Notes: generated by a model from the sequence alone, not told the origin. 64,000 bases of DNA from Streptosporangium brasiliense (GCF_030811595.1 NZ_JAUSRB010000002.1:5084001-5148000), one strand, 5' to 3'. Shown: positions 52,296 through 61,346, numbered from the stretch's first letter. Numbers and translations: made by a program.

Positions 52296-53114
52296 ATGGG
52301 CAAGGCACTGCGTTATCTGGCCCTGGCCGGCTACGTCGTCTTCCTGGCGTTCCCGCTGCTCTGGCTGCTGTCCACGGCGCTGAAGACGCCGCAGGAGATG
52401 GCCAGCCTGCACCCGACGTGGATCCCGCGCGCGCCGACGCTGACCAACTTCGCCGACGCCTTCGGCGAGCAGGACCTGGTCGGCAGCGGGCTGCGCAGCC
52501 TCGTGGTGGCGGTGGCCACGGCGGTGCTCACCGTGGTCCTGGCGCTGCCGGCGGCCTACGCCCTCGCCCGCTACCGCTCGATGATCAACCGGATCGCGCT
52601 CGGCTGGGTGCTGGTCAGCCAGGTCTTCCCGTTCATCCTGATCATCATCCCGCTGTTCATGGTGCTGCGCAGGCTGGAGCTGTCGAACACGCTGCCCGGC
52701 CTGACCCTCGTGCACGTCACCTTCGTGCTGCCGTTCGCGCTGTGGATGCTCCAGGGATACGTGCGCGCCGTACCCCGTGAGCTGGAGGAGGCCGCGGCGG
52801 TGGACGGCGCAGGCCGGGTGCGCTCGCTGCTGAGCGTCGTCGCCCCGCTGCTCGCCCCGGGAGTGGTGGCGACGCTGCTGTTCGCGTTCATCTCCTCCTG
52901 GAACGAGTTCCTGTTCGCCCTGATCGTCCTGAAGGACCCGGACGTGGCGACCCTGCCGCTGACGCTGGTGAAGTTCACCGGCGCCGAGGGGGTCGTACGG
53001 CTCGGGCCGCTGGCGGCCGCCTCGCTCCTGGCGACGGTCCCGAGTCTCGTGTTCTTCGCAGTCATCCAGCGGCGGCTGAGGTCCGGCCTGATGGCCGGGG
53101 CCGTCAAGGGATAG
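52296..53114 (+). CDS. ABC sugar permease, MalG type
   Basis: 272 residues with six membrane segments and the EAA loop EEAAAVDGAGRVRSLLSVVAPLLAP. Begins 1 base after the MalF-type stop, so translation is coupled. No ATP-binding subunit follows; many actinobacterial CUT1 importers share MsiK-type ATPases. Confidence 0.92.
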   Translation: MGKALRYLALAGYVVFLAFPLLWLLSTALKTPQEMASLHPTWIPRAPTLTNFADAFGEQDLVGSGLRSLVVAVATAVLTVVLALPAAYALARYRSMINRIALGWVLVSQVFPFILIIIPLFMVLRRLELSNTLPGLTLVHVTFVLPFALWMLQGYVRAVPRELEEAAAVDGAGRVRSLLSVVAPLLAPGVVATLLFAFISSWNEFLFALIVLKDPDVATLPLTLVKFTGAEGVVRLGPLAAASLLATVPSLVFFAVIQRRLRSGLMAGAVKG

Positions 53115-53140
53115 CCCCACCCCCCGATAGGAGAAGTCAT

Positions 53141-54433
53141 ATGCGTAAGAAGGTCGCGCTGGCCGCAGGTCTCCTCGTGCTGGCCGCCGGATGCGCCTCG
53201 GAGCCGCCCGCGGCCGCCCCCGACGGACCGGTGAAGATCAAGTTCCAGAGCCTCGCCTGGCAGAAGGAGTCGATCGCGGCCAACAAGGAGCTGGTCGACG
53301 AGTGGAACAAGGCCAACCCCAAGATCCAGGTCGAATACGTCCAGGGGAGCTGGGACAACGTCAACGACCAGCTCGTCACCTCCTTCGAGGCGGGTGACCC
53401 GCCGGACGTCATCCACGACGACTCCCCGGCCCTGTCCGGCTTCGCCAGCCGCGGCTATCTGCTGGACCTCAAGGACAAGGTCCCGGCCGAGCTGAAGAGC
53501 GACATCCCCCAGGCGGCCTGGGACACCGTCACCTTCGCCGACGGCAAGGGCGGGCAGGGCGTGTACGGCGTGCCGTTCCTGCAGGAGTCGCAGGTCATCA
53601 TCGGCAACAAGAAGCTGCTCGACAAGGCCGGCGTGCGGCTCCCGACCCCGGACAGCCCGTGGACGTGGGACGAGTTCGCCGAGGTCTCCAAGAAGCTCAC
53701 CAAGGGCGACTCCTACGGCGTCGCCTGGCCGATGAAGTCGCCGGTCAACAAGGTGCTCAACCTGGGCCTCAACTTCGGGGGCACCTTCTTCCGGACCGAC
53801 GGCGGCAAGACGACGGTCAAGGTCGAGGCGGGGGAGCGCGAGGTGCTCCAGCGCATCCACGACCAGCTCTACAAGGACAAGTCCGCCGACCCGGCCGCGC
53901 TCGGCATGGGCGCCGCCGACCCGCTGCCCGGCTTCTACGCCGGCAAGTACGCGATGCTGCCCGTCGGCGTCTACCTGCGCCAGCAGGTCGTGGAGCAGGC
54001 GCCGGACGGCTTCGAGTGGATCACCCTGCCGCCGCTGAAGGGCGCCACCGCCGAGCAGGGCGCGGTCTCGCAGACCCTGTCGGTCGCGGCCGACAGCAAG
54101 TATCCCGAGCAGTCGCTGAAGTTCATGTCCTTCTTCCTGAACGGCTCCAACCAGGTCAAGCTCGCCAAGGGCGACTGGCTGCTGCCGACCTCGGTCAAGG
54201 CCGCGGGCGACCCCGCCATGACGACCGAGGAGAACGGCTGGAACGTGGCGACCGCCTCGGTCAAGAACCTCGTGGTCGCGCCCTTCCTGAAGGTCAACGG
54301 CTTCGACGAGTGGAAGAGCAAGGTGGCCACGCCGACGCTGCAGCAGTTCTTCGCCAACAAGATCACCCTTGACGACGCGGCGAAGAAGCTGGTCGACGAG
54401 GGCAACAAGGTGCTGGAGCGGTACAACCAGTGA
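53141..54433 (+). CDS. ABC transporter sugar-binding lipoprotein
   Basis: 430 residues. Lipoprotein signal with LAAGC (Cys18), then an extracellular solute-binding fold: IKFQSLAWQKESIAANKELVDEWNK, VQGSWDNVNDQLVTSFEAGDPPDVIHDD, YGVPFLQESQVIIGNKKLLDKAG, and WTWDEFAEVSKKL. Strong GATAGGAG ribosome site. This is the receptor for the two permeases upstream; the ligand is unknown. Overlaps the next gene's start. Confidence 0.92.
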   Translation: MRKKVALAAGLLVLAAGCASEPPAAAPDGPVKIKFQSLAWQKESIAANKELVDEWNKANPKIQVEYVQGSWDNVNDQLVTSFEAGDPPDVIHDDSPALSGFASRGYLLDLKDKVPAELKSDIPQAAWDTVTFADGKGGQGVYGVPFLQESQVIIGNKKLLDKAGVRLPTPDSPWTWDEFAEVSKKLTKGDSYGVAWPMKSPVNKVLNLGLNFGGTFFRTDGGKTTVKVEAGEREVLQRIHDQLYKDKSADPAALGMGAADPLPGFYAGKYAMLPVGVYLRQQVVEQAPDGFEWITLPPLKGATAEQGAVSQTLSVAADSKYPEQSLKFMSFFLNGSNQVKLAKGDWLLPTSVKAAGDPAMTTEENGWNVATASVKNLVVAPFLKVNGFDEWKSKVATPTLQQFFANKITLDDAAKKLVDEGNKVLERYNQ

Positions 54434-55404
54434 CCGTGACGCATCGGGGGCGCGCCCGGGGGTGTCTGCTCGGCCTCGCGGCCGGCGACGCCCTCGGGCG
54501 CCCGGCGGAGAACCTCTCGCCCGAACAGATCGCCGCCCGCTGGGGCAGGCTGACCGAGATCGACGGCGGCGGCACCGACGACACCGAATACACCATCTTC
54601 GCGGCGTCCCTGATCGTACGGCACGGGCACGCGCTGACCCCGCAGGACGTCGCCCGGGCCTACCGCGAGGAGATCCTCCCCCTGGCCGAGGGGCCGATGA
54701 AGGGCGCCGGCTTCTCCGAACTCGGCGCCGTCCAGGCGCTCAGGCAGGGCCTCGAACCGCCGCTGACCGGCCGGTGGCACCGGCACGGCTGGTCGGACGG
54801 CCTGGCCATGCGCGCGGCGCCGTACGGCGTCTTCGCCGCGGGAGACCCCGGCGAGGCCGCCCGCCTGGTGGAGGTCGACGGCAGCGTGAGCAACGCGGGC
54901 GAGGGCATCCTCGGCGGCCGCGCCGTCGCCGGCGCGGTGGCCGCCGCGATGACGGGCGCCTCCCCGGAGGAGGTGGTCGCGGCCGGGCTCGGCGTGATCC
55001 CCGACGACTCCTGGACCGCCCGCAACCTCAACCGCGCCCGGGACGTCGTCCGCCACGCCGGCTCCTCCGGACCGGACGAGGTCGCCGCGCGGTTGCACGG
55101 GGCGGTCGTGGTCCGGCACTACCCGTGGACGGACCTGGCCCCCGAGGCCGTCGCCCTCGCCTTCGCCGCCTACCTGCTGGGCGGGGGAGAGGTCGAGGAG
55201 TCCGTGGTGGTCGCGGCGAACCTGGGACGCGACGCCGACACCACCGCTGCCATCGCGGGCGCCCTCGCCGGGGCGGGGCGCGGCGAGGCGGCGGTGCCGG
55301 AGCGGTGGGCACGGCAGATCGGCCCGGTCGAGGGGCGCTGCCTGCCGGTGACCGCGGGACGGCACGTGCTAGAGGTGGCCGATCAGCTCGTGGAAGGGGC
55401 GTAG
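54430..55404 (+). CDS. ADP-ribosylglycohydrolase family, first of four
   Basis: 324 residues of the DraG/ARH fold. GCLLGLAAGDALGRPAE (11-27), metal-binding TDDTEYT (49-55), NAGEGILGG (155-163) and GRDADTTAA (266-274) are intact, so both Mg sites that activate water should form. ARH enzymes cleave ADP-ribosyl N- or O-glycosidic bonds (arginine, serine, phosphate). The start overlaps the binding-protein stop by 4 bases. Whether the substrate is a macromolecule or an imported small ribosyl compound is unknown; the operon suggests the latter. Confidence 0.92.
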   Translation: MTVTHRGRARGCLLGLAAGDALGRPAENLSPEQIAARWGRLTEIDGGGTDDTEYTIFAASLIVRHGHALTPQDVARAYREEILPLAEGPMKGAGFSELGAVQALRQGLEPPLTGRWHRHGWSDGLAMRAAPYGVFAAGDPGEAARLVEVDGSVSNAGEGILGGRAVAGAVAAAMTGASPEEVVAAGLGVIPDDSWTARNLNRARDVVRHAGSSGPDEVAARLHGAVVVRHYPWTDLAPEAVALAFAAYLLGGGEVEESVVVAANLGRDADTTAAIAGALAGAGRGEAAVPERWARQIGPVEGRCLPVTAGRHVLEVADQLVEGA

Positions 55405-55407
55405 GCG

Positions 55408-56373
55408 ATGATGTCGGGGGACAGGATCCTGGGGGCGTTCGCCGGGCTGGCGATCGGCGACGCGGCGGGCTGGCCGTCGTCGCGGCACCGGGCCGGGGTG
55501 CACGCGCCGTGGAGCAGGCGGCTCCACCGCGAGCTCGACGCCTTCGCCGAGGAGCACCGGGTGACCACGCTGCCGGTGCCGTTCGCGCTCAACCAGCCGG
55601 TCGCGCCGCTGGCCGTCGGCCCGTCCGACGACGCCGAATGGCTCGCCTGGACCGTGCTCACCGTCGACCAGGAGCGCGCGGCGGCCTTCGCCGCCCTGAC
55701 CGGAAGAGACGACATCAGGGCGCGGATCTCGGTGCGGACCGCGCTGGACAACCTCGCGCGCGGCCTCGGACCGCCGGCCAGCGGCCACGACAACCCGCAC
55801 TTCTTCGACGACGCCGCGGTCGTGCGGGCGGTCGCCTTCGGCGCCGCGGGGCTGGACCCCACGGCCGACGCCCAGGTCACCAACGCCGGTGACGGCGTGC
55901 TCGGGGCGGTCGCGATGGCCCGGGCGATCAGTGTCCTGGTGGGCGGCGGGGCGATGGGCGAGGCCGTGGAGGCCGCGCTGGAGGCGCTCCCCGAGGACAC
56001 CGTCATCGGCCGCGCGACCCGTGTCGCGCTCGCGGTCACGAGGGGGGCCGGCGACCCGTTCGAAGCGGTGCCCGCCCTGGACGCGGCGCTGTTCGACCAC
56101 GTCTACAGCTACGGGGTCGCCGCCGCCGAGACGTTCCCGGTGGCGCTCGCGCTGGCCGAGGCCGCCGGCGGCTCGCCGCGCACCGCCGTGCCGGCCGCCG
56201 CCTGCCTGAGCGCCGCGGCGGACTCCGCGCCGGCCCTGACCGGCGCGCTGACCGGCGCCTTCACCGGCCACGACGCGCTGCCGCGCGGGTGGAGCACCGT
56301 TCTGACCGGCTGCTGCCTGCCGGAGCTGGCGGGCACTGATCTACTGGACATCGCGAGGGGATGGATTTCATGA
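55408..56373 (+). CDS. ADP-ribosylglycohydrolase family, second of four, degenerate metal site
   Basis: 321 residues. The helix-1 motif ILGAFAGLAIGDAAG is intact and NAGDGVLGA (159-167) matches paralogue 1. The first metal motif is SDDAEW (73-78), missing the second Thr. The C-terminal GRDADT motif is replaced by SAAADS (268-273), losing the first Asp. Activity is therefore altered or lost, or another residue substitutes. Starts 4 bases after paralogue 1. As I see it, it is the most divergent of the set, perhaps a specialised or regulatory subunit. Confidence 0.85.
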   Translation: MMSGDRILGAFAGLAIGDAAGWPSSRHRAGVHAPWSRRLHRELDAFAEEHRVTTLPVPFALNQPVAPLAVGPSDDAEWLAWTVLTVDQERAAAFAALTGRDDIRARISVRTALDNLARGLGPPASGHDNPHFFDDAAVVRAVAFGAAGLDPTADAQVTNAGDGVLGAVAMARAISVLVGGGAMGEAVEAALEALPEDTVIGRATRVALAVTRGAGDPFEAVPALDAALFDHVYSYGVAAAETFPVALALAEAAGGSPRTAVPAAACLSAAADSAPALTGALTGAFTGHDALPRGWSTVLTGCCLPELAGTDLLDIARGWIS

Positions 56374-57584
56374 GCGCAGCAGGTGAAGCGGCGGCCCGGC
56401 CGTCGGGCACGGGCGGGGACGCTCCGGTGAGCGCGGGCAGGGGGACCCTGGAGGACAGGGCCGTCGGATGCGTGACGGGCGCCGCCGTCGGCGACGCCCT
56501 CGGCGGCGCCACCGAGGGCTGGACGCCCGAGCAGATCCACGGGCGTTACGGCGGGCACGTCGAGGGCCTGGTCCCGCCGTTCTTCGAGGACTGGCGCAAC
56601 GCCCGGCCCATCGCCCCCTACCACAAGGGCGACGGCCACATCACCGACGACACCCTGATGACGCACGCGCTGATCAGGGTCTACGAGCGGGCCGGGAGCC
56701 ACCTGGACGCCTACGCGGCGGCCGAGCACCTGGTCCCGGAGATGATGGGCGAGAAGCGCTGGATCCCGGAGCTGGAGACCGAGGCGCTGCCGCTGCACCG
56801 GGTCTTCCTGGCGGAGAAGTGGCTGGTGCTGCGGCTGCACTACGGCCACGTCGACCCGCGTGAGGCCGGGACGGGCAACATCGTCAACTGCGGCGCGGCG
56901 ATGTACATGGCGCCGGTCGGCGTGGTGAACGCCGCCGACCCCGACGCCGCCTACGCCGAGGCGATCGACCTGGCCGGCGCCCACCAGTCCAGCTACGGCC
57001 GCGAGGCGGCCGGGGTGCTCGCCGCCGCGGTGGCCGAGGCCATGCGCCCGGGCGCGACGGCCGACTCGGTGGTGGCCACCTGCCTCCGGCTCGCCAAGGA
57101 CGGCACGGCGGCGGCCATCGACGCGGTCTGCTCGGTGGCCCGCGGCCTCGGCCACTGGGACGGCTCCTTCGAGCGGCTGCGCGCCGCCATGAAGCCCTAC
57201 GACACCGTCGCCGACACCTACCGCGACCAGGGGCTCGGCGCCCGCCGCCCGAGCCGCCTGCACAGCATCGAGGAGCTCCCGCTCGCCCTGGCGTTCCTGC
57301 TGATCGCCAAGGGCGACTACCGCGACACCGTCCTCGGCGGCGTCAACTACGGCCGCGACGCCGACTCCATCGCCTCCATGGGCGGCGCCATCGCCGGCGC
57401 CCTCGGCGGGCGCGAGGCCGTCCCCGCCGACTGGGTCGACCAGATCTCCACCGCCAGCCGCACCGACCTCGTCACCCCCGGCCTGGACCTGGCCCGCGTC
57501 GCGCGCCGCATCCACGCCGCCGACCTGGAGCGCCGCCGGGCCCACGAGTCCGCCTTCGCCGCGCTCCTCGGGGACGCCGGATGA
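56370..57584 (+). CDS. ADP-ribosylglycohydrolase family, third of four
   Basis: 404 residues, about 25 longer at the N-terminus than the family core. Intact sites: GCVTGAAVGDALGGATEG (33-50), ITDDTLMT (91-98), GRDADSIA (328-335), and the C-terminal acidic SMGGAIAGALGG. A central extra region (NARPIAPYHKGDG to YHVDPREAGTGNIVN) is unlike paralogue 1, so substrate may differ. ATG 56370 overlaps the previous stop (ATGA) with GAGGGG 9 bases upstream; ATG 56361 has no ribosome site. Confidence 0.92.
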   Translation: MSAAGEAAARPSGTGGDAPVSAGRGTLEDRAVGCVTGAAVGDALGGATEGWTPEQIHGRYGGHVEGLVPPFFEDWRNARPIAPYHKGDGHITDDTLMTHALIRVYERAGSHLDAYAAAEHLVPEMMGEKRWIPELETEALPLHRVFLAEKWLVLRLHYGHVDPREAGTGNIVNCGAAMYMAPVGVVNAADPDAAYAEAIDLAGAHQSSYGREAAGVLAAAVAEAMRPGATADSVVATCLRLAKDGTAAAIDAVCSVARGLGHWDGSFERLRAAMKPYDTVADTYRDQGLGARRPSRLHSIEELPLALAFLLIAKGDYRDTVLGGVNYGRDADSIASMGGAIAGALGGREAVPADWVDQISTASRTDLVTPGLDLARVARRIHAADLERRRAHESAFAALLGDAG

Positions 57585-58978
57585 TCCGCCTGACCTGGGT
57601 GCAGCCGGAGGATCTGGTCGGCCACGAGCTGCGCCAGGCGGCCGAGGACGGCCGCGAGGTGACGGAGATCGCCGCGCGCTGGCACGCCGCGGGAGGACAC
57701 GACGCCCCGCCCCGGGCGGGGGCCTCGCCCGAGATCCCCCCGGCCCGGCTGCGTGGCCTGGCCGAGGAGCTGCTCGACGAGCTCGCCGCGCTCCCGTCCC
57801 CGCTCCCCGAGCCCTCCACCCTGGCCGGGATCGTCGCGGCCTGCCCGCGGTGGCCGGCCGCCCGGCGACCGGCGGGCGCCCCGTCCCCGCAGGCCACGGA
57901 CCGGATGCTGGGGGCGTGGCTCGGCCGGGCGGCGGGATGCGTGCTGGGCAAGCCCGTGGAGAAGATCCCCCGGGAGGGGATCAGGGCCATCGCCGAGGCG
58001 ACCGGGAACTGGCCGATCCGGGGATGGTTCACCGCGCGGGGCCTGCCCGCCGAGATCGGCGCGCGCTGGCCGTGGAACCGGCGCAGCGCGGTCAACAGCC
58101 TCGCCGAGAACATCGACGGCGTCCCCGAGGACGACGACCTCAACTTCGCGCTGCTGGCCCTGGCCCTGCTCGAACGGCGGGGCCGCGCCTTCACCACCGA
58201 CGACGTCGCGCAGCTCTGGCTGGACGAGCTGCCCGGCGGCCGGGTGTTCACCGCCGAGCGCGCCGCCTACCGCAACCTGCTGACGGGCCTGGAGCCGCCC
58301 TCCCCGGAGGGCGGGCCGGAGCCGGACGGGGCCGCCCCCGTCTCCACGGCGACCTTCCGCAACCCCTTCAGGGAGTGGATCGGGGCGCTGATCAGGGCTG
58401 ACGTCTACGGCTGGGCCAACCCCGGCGACCCGGCGACGGCCGCCGAGTTCGCCTGGCGCGACGCCAGGCTCAGCCACACCGCCAACGGGATCTACGGCTC
58501 CATGTTCGTGGCCGCGATGTGCGCCACGGCACTGGTGGCCTCCTCCGCCGAGGAGGTGGTCGCCGCGGGTCTCGCCGTGATCCCGCCGCGGTCCCGGCTG
58601 GCCGCCGCCGTACGGCTGGCCGCCGAGGACGCGCGCGAGGAGGAGGACTTCGAGCGGGTCGTCGACCGCCTCCACGGACGCCACGGGGCCCTGCACTGGG
58701 TCCACACGATCAACAACGCCGCGCTGATCACGGCCGCGCTGGTCCACGGCCGGGGCGACTTCACCGCCTCGATCGCCGGGGCCGTGGCGGGCGGCTGGGA
58801 CACCGACTCGGCGGGGGCGACCGTGGGCTCCATCGCCGGCGCGCTGCGCGGCGCGTCCGCGATCCCGCCGCAGTGGTCGTTGAAGAACCGGCTGGCCAGC
58901 AGTATCACCGGCTTCGACGGCATCGGCCTGGACGAGCTGGCGGCCCGCACACTGGCCCTGGCGACGGAGGAACCATGA
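57581..58978 (+). CDS. ADP-ribosylglycohydrolase family, fourth of four
   Basis: 465 residues. A ~100-residue N-terminal extension (EDLVGHELRQAAEDGREV ... RLRGLAEELLDELAALP) precedes the hydrolase domain. MLGAWLGRAAGCVLGKPVE (109-127) has Cys-Val-Leu where others have Asp-Ala-Leu; the metal motif is EDDDLNF (183-189), and GGWDTDSAGA (404-413) is intact. These Glu/Asp variants are typical of a distinct bacterial ARH subgroup, so it may be active on a different glycosidic bond. Overlaps both neighbours by 4 bases (ATGA). Confidence 0.9.
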   Translation: MIRLTWVQPEDLVGHELRQAAEDGREVTEIAARWHAAGGHDAPPRAGASPEIPPARLRGLAEELLDELAALPSPLPEPSTLAGIVAACPRWPAARRPAGAPSPQATDRMLGAWLGRAAGCVLGKPVEKIPREGIRAIAEATGNWPIRGWFTARGLPAEIGARWPWNRRSAVNSLAENIDGVPEDDDLNFALLALALLERRGRAFTTDDVAQLWLDELPGGRVFTAERAAYRNLLTGLEPPSPEGGPEPDGAAPVSTATFRNPFREWIGALIRADVYGWANPGDPATAAEFAWRDARLSHTANGIYGSMFVAAMCATALVASSAEEVVAAGLAVIPPRSRLAAAVRLAAEDAREEEDFERVVDRLHGRHGALHWVHTINNAALITAALVHGRGDFTASIAGAVAGGWDTDSAGATVGSIAGALRGASAIPPQWSLKNRLASSITGFDGIGLDELAARTLALATEEP

Positions 58979-59874
58979 TCTCGGTATTCGGCAGTGTCAA
59001 CATGGACCTGGTGGCCTACGTCGAGGCCGCCCCCGGCCTCGGCGAGACCGTGACCGGCCGCGCGTTCCGCACGGTCCCCGGTGGCAAGGGCGCCAACCAG
59101 GCCATCGCCGCCGCCCGCGCCGGAGCCGAGGTCGCCTTCCTCGGCGCCGTCGGCGACGACGCCTTCGGCCCCGAGCTGCGCCGGACGCTGGCCGGGGCCG
59201 GAGTCGACGTCAGCGGTCTGCGCACCGTGCCCGGCCCCTCCGGCATCGCCCAGATCGTCGTCGACGACCAGGGCGGCAACTCCATCATCGTGGTCCCCGG
59301 CGCCAACGGCGCGGTGAGCGCGCCCTCCGAGGCCGAGCTGGAGGTCATCGCCCGCTCCGACGTCCTGCTCCTGCAGCTCGAACTCCCCATCGGGGCGGTC
59401 ACCGCCGCGGCCCGCGCGGCGCGGGCCGCGGGGACCACGGTGATCCTCACCCCCGCCCCCGTCCAGCCGCTCCCCGACGAGCTGCTGGAGGCCGTGGACG
59501 TGCTCGTCGCCAACGAGCACGAGGCCGCGGCGATCACCGGGCGCGCCGACCACGAGGAGGCGGTGCGGGAGCTGCGGACCAGGGTCGACTGGGTGATCAT
59601 CACCCTGGGGTCGCGCGGCGCGCTCAGCGCCGGACCCGGCACCGCCCCGGCCCTGCGCGTCCAGGCGCCCAAGGTGCGGGCGGTGGACACCACGGCGGCG
59701 GGCGACACGTTCGTGGGGGCGCTCGCCGCCGCCCTCGTCGAGCGGCAGCTCCCCGACCGGGCGGTCCGGTTCGCCGGCGCCGCCGCGGCCCTGTCCGTCC
59801 AGCGGGAGGGGGCCAGCACCTCCATGCCCGCCCGTGCCGAGATCGACCGGAGCCTCGCCGGCTCCGACGCCTGA
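58975..59874 (+). CDS. Ribokinase-like PfkB kinase
   Basis: 299 residues. PfkB sugar-kinase fold: N-terminal FGSVNMDLVAYVEAAPGLGET, GGKGANQA (36-43), and C-terminal anion-hole/catalytic motif VDTTAAGDTFVGALA with the catalytic Asp. The GGKGANQ/AGDTF pair is closest to ribokinase, so it would make ribose-5-phosphate from ribose. Starts at ATG overlapping the stop of paralogue four (ATGA). Last gene of the uninterrupted run; it links the hydrolases to the pentose-phosphate pathway. Confidence 0.92.
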   Translation: MISVFGSVNMDLVAYVEAAPGLGETVTGRAFRTVPGGKGANQAIAAARAGAEVAFLGAVGDDAFGPELRRTLAGAGVDVSGLRTVPGPSGIAQIVVDDQGGNSIIVVPGANGAVSAPSEAELEVIARSDVLLLQLELPIGAVTAAARAARAAGTTVILTPAPVQPLPDELLEAVDVLVANEHEAAAITGRADHEEAVRELRTRVDWVIITLGSRGALSAGPGTAPALRVQAPKVRAVDTTAAGDTFVGALAAALVERQLPDRAVRFAGAAAALSVQREGASTSMPARAEIDRSLAGSDA

Positions 59875-60185
59875 CAGCCGCCGTACGGCCCGCCGGACCC
59901 GCACCCGCCGCCCGGCGGCGCCGGGCGGCGCCGGGCGGCCCGCCGTACCGGCGCCACGGGGGAGCCCCAGGCATGAACGGCGCGCCGGACGGCCGGCGGC
60001 CGGGCCACGGCCGGTCGGCCCGTCGGCCCCGGTGCCGCCGGAGCGGGGGGGGCCACGTCATGTCATGGGTGCGAGCGGTGCGCCGGCGTGGGGCCCGTGC
60101 CCCCCGGACACACTGTGAAGCCCCTGTGCACCCACCCCGACCTCGAACGGTCGCCGACGATCGGCTCGCGCCGCATGGAGGAGAT
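59875..60185. other. 311-bp gap after ribokinase
   Basis: Very GC-rich non-coding DNA. It holds a hairpin at 59908-59928 and a repeated GCGCCGGGCG, then a stretch before the CoA-transferase ribosome site GGAGGAG. No gene is supported. Confidence 0.6.
59908..59928 (+). terminator. Possible terminator of the operon
   Basis: CCGCCCGGC pairs with GCCGGGCGG around GGC, 33 bases after the ribokinase stop. No U-tract. It may end the LacI operon before the CoA-transferase gene. Confidence 0.4.
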
Positions 60186-61346
60186 ATGAAGGCCCTGGAC
60201 GGTGTCCGCGTGCTGGACCTGGCGACCCTGTTCGCCGGTCCCATGGCGGCGATGCTGCTCGGCGACTACGGAGCCGAGGTGATCAAGGTCGAGCACCCCG
60301 CCAAACCCGACCCCTCGCGCGGCCACGGCCCGGAGGGGTTGTGGTGGAAGATGCTCGGCCGCAACAAGCGCGCGATCACGCTCGACCTGTCCACGGCCGA
60401 GGGCCAGGACCTGCTGGTGGAGCTGGTGCGCGAGGCCGACGTGGTGATCGAGAACTTCCGTCCGGGGACGCTGGAGCGGTGGAACCTCTCCTACGAGCGG
60501 CTCAGCGCGGCAAACCCCGACCTGGTGCTGGCCAGGGTGACCGGGTTCGGGCAGTTCGGCCCCTACGCGAAGCGGCCCGGGTTCGGCACGCTCGCCGAGG
60601 CGATGAGCGGCTTCGCGGCGATGACCGGCGAGCCGGACGGCCCGCCGACGCTGCCGCCGTTCGGCCTGGCCGACGGCATCTGCGCCCTCGCCACCGCCTT
60701 CGCGGTGATGACCGCGCTGCGCTCGGGCCGGGGACAGGTGGTCGACCTGTCCATCATCGAGCCGATCCTGACCGTGCTCGGCGCCCAGCCCACCATCTAC
60801 GACCAGCTCGGCACCGTCCCGCCGCGCACCGGCAACCGCTCGGTCAACAATGCCCCCCGCAACACCTACCGCTGCAAGGACGGCTCCTGGGTCGCGGTCT
60901 CCACCTCGGCCCAGAACATCGCCGAGCGGGTGATGCGCCTGGTCGGCCGCCCGGAGGTGATCGGCGAGCCGTGGTTCGCCAGCGGATCGGGCCGGGTCGC
61001 GCACGCCGACGAGCTGGACGGCGCCGTGGCGGCCTGGGTGGCCGAGCACACCCGCGAGGAGGTCCTGGCCGCCTTCGAGCAGGCCCAGGCCGCCGTCGCC
61101 CCCATCTACGACGTGCGCGACATCATGGCCGACCCGCAGCTCGCGGCCCTGGACGCGATCACGACCGTCGAGGACCCCGAGCTCGGCCCGGTGCGGATGC
61201 AGAACGTCATGTTCCGGCTCACCGGCACCCCCGGTGAGATCCGCTGGACCGGCCGCCCGCACGGCGCGGACACCGGCGAGGTCCTCGGCGCCCTCGGCCT
61301 GACCGCCGAGGACCTCGCCGCCCTGCGGGACAAGGGGGTCATCTAG
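60186..61346 (+). CDS. CoA-transferase family III (CaiB/BaiF)
   Basis: 386 residues starting ATG 60186 with GGAGGAG. Family III signature LDGVRVLDLATLFAGPMAAMLLGDYGAEVIKVEHP, GHGPEGLWWKMLGRNKRAITLDL, ENFRPGTLERW, GFGQFGPYAKRPGF, and the helical C-terminal half with NTYRCKDGSWVAVS. Such enzymes exchange CoA between short acids such as formate, oxalate, succinate or carnitine derivatives; the catalytic Asp is in the EAMSGFAAMTG region. It lies 311 bases after the ribokinase, so it may or may not belong to that operon. Its stop overlaps a small antisense gene. Confidence 0.88.
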   Translation: MKALDGVRVLDLATLFAGPMAAMLLGDYGAEVIKVEHPAKPDPSRGHGPEGLWWKMLGRNKRAITLDLSTAEGQDLLVELVREADVVIENFRPGTLERWNLSYERLSAANPDLVLARVTGFGQFGPYAKRPGFGTLAEAMSGFAAMTGEPDGPPTLPPFGLADGICALATAFAVMTALRSGRGQVVDLSIIEPILTVLGAQPTIYDQLGTVPPRTGNRSVNNAPRNTYRCKDGSWVAVSTSAQNIAERVMRLVGRPEVIGEPWFASGSGRVAHADELDGAVAAWVAEHTREEVLAAFEQAQAAVAPIYDVRDIMADPQLAALDAITTVEDPELGPVRMQNVMFRLTGTPGEIRWTGRPHGADTGEVLGALGLTAEDLAALRDKGVI

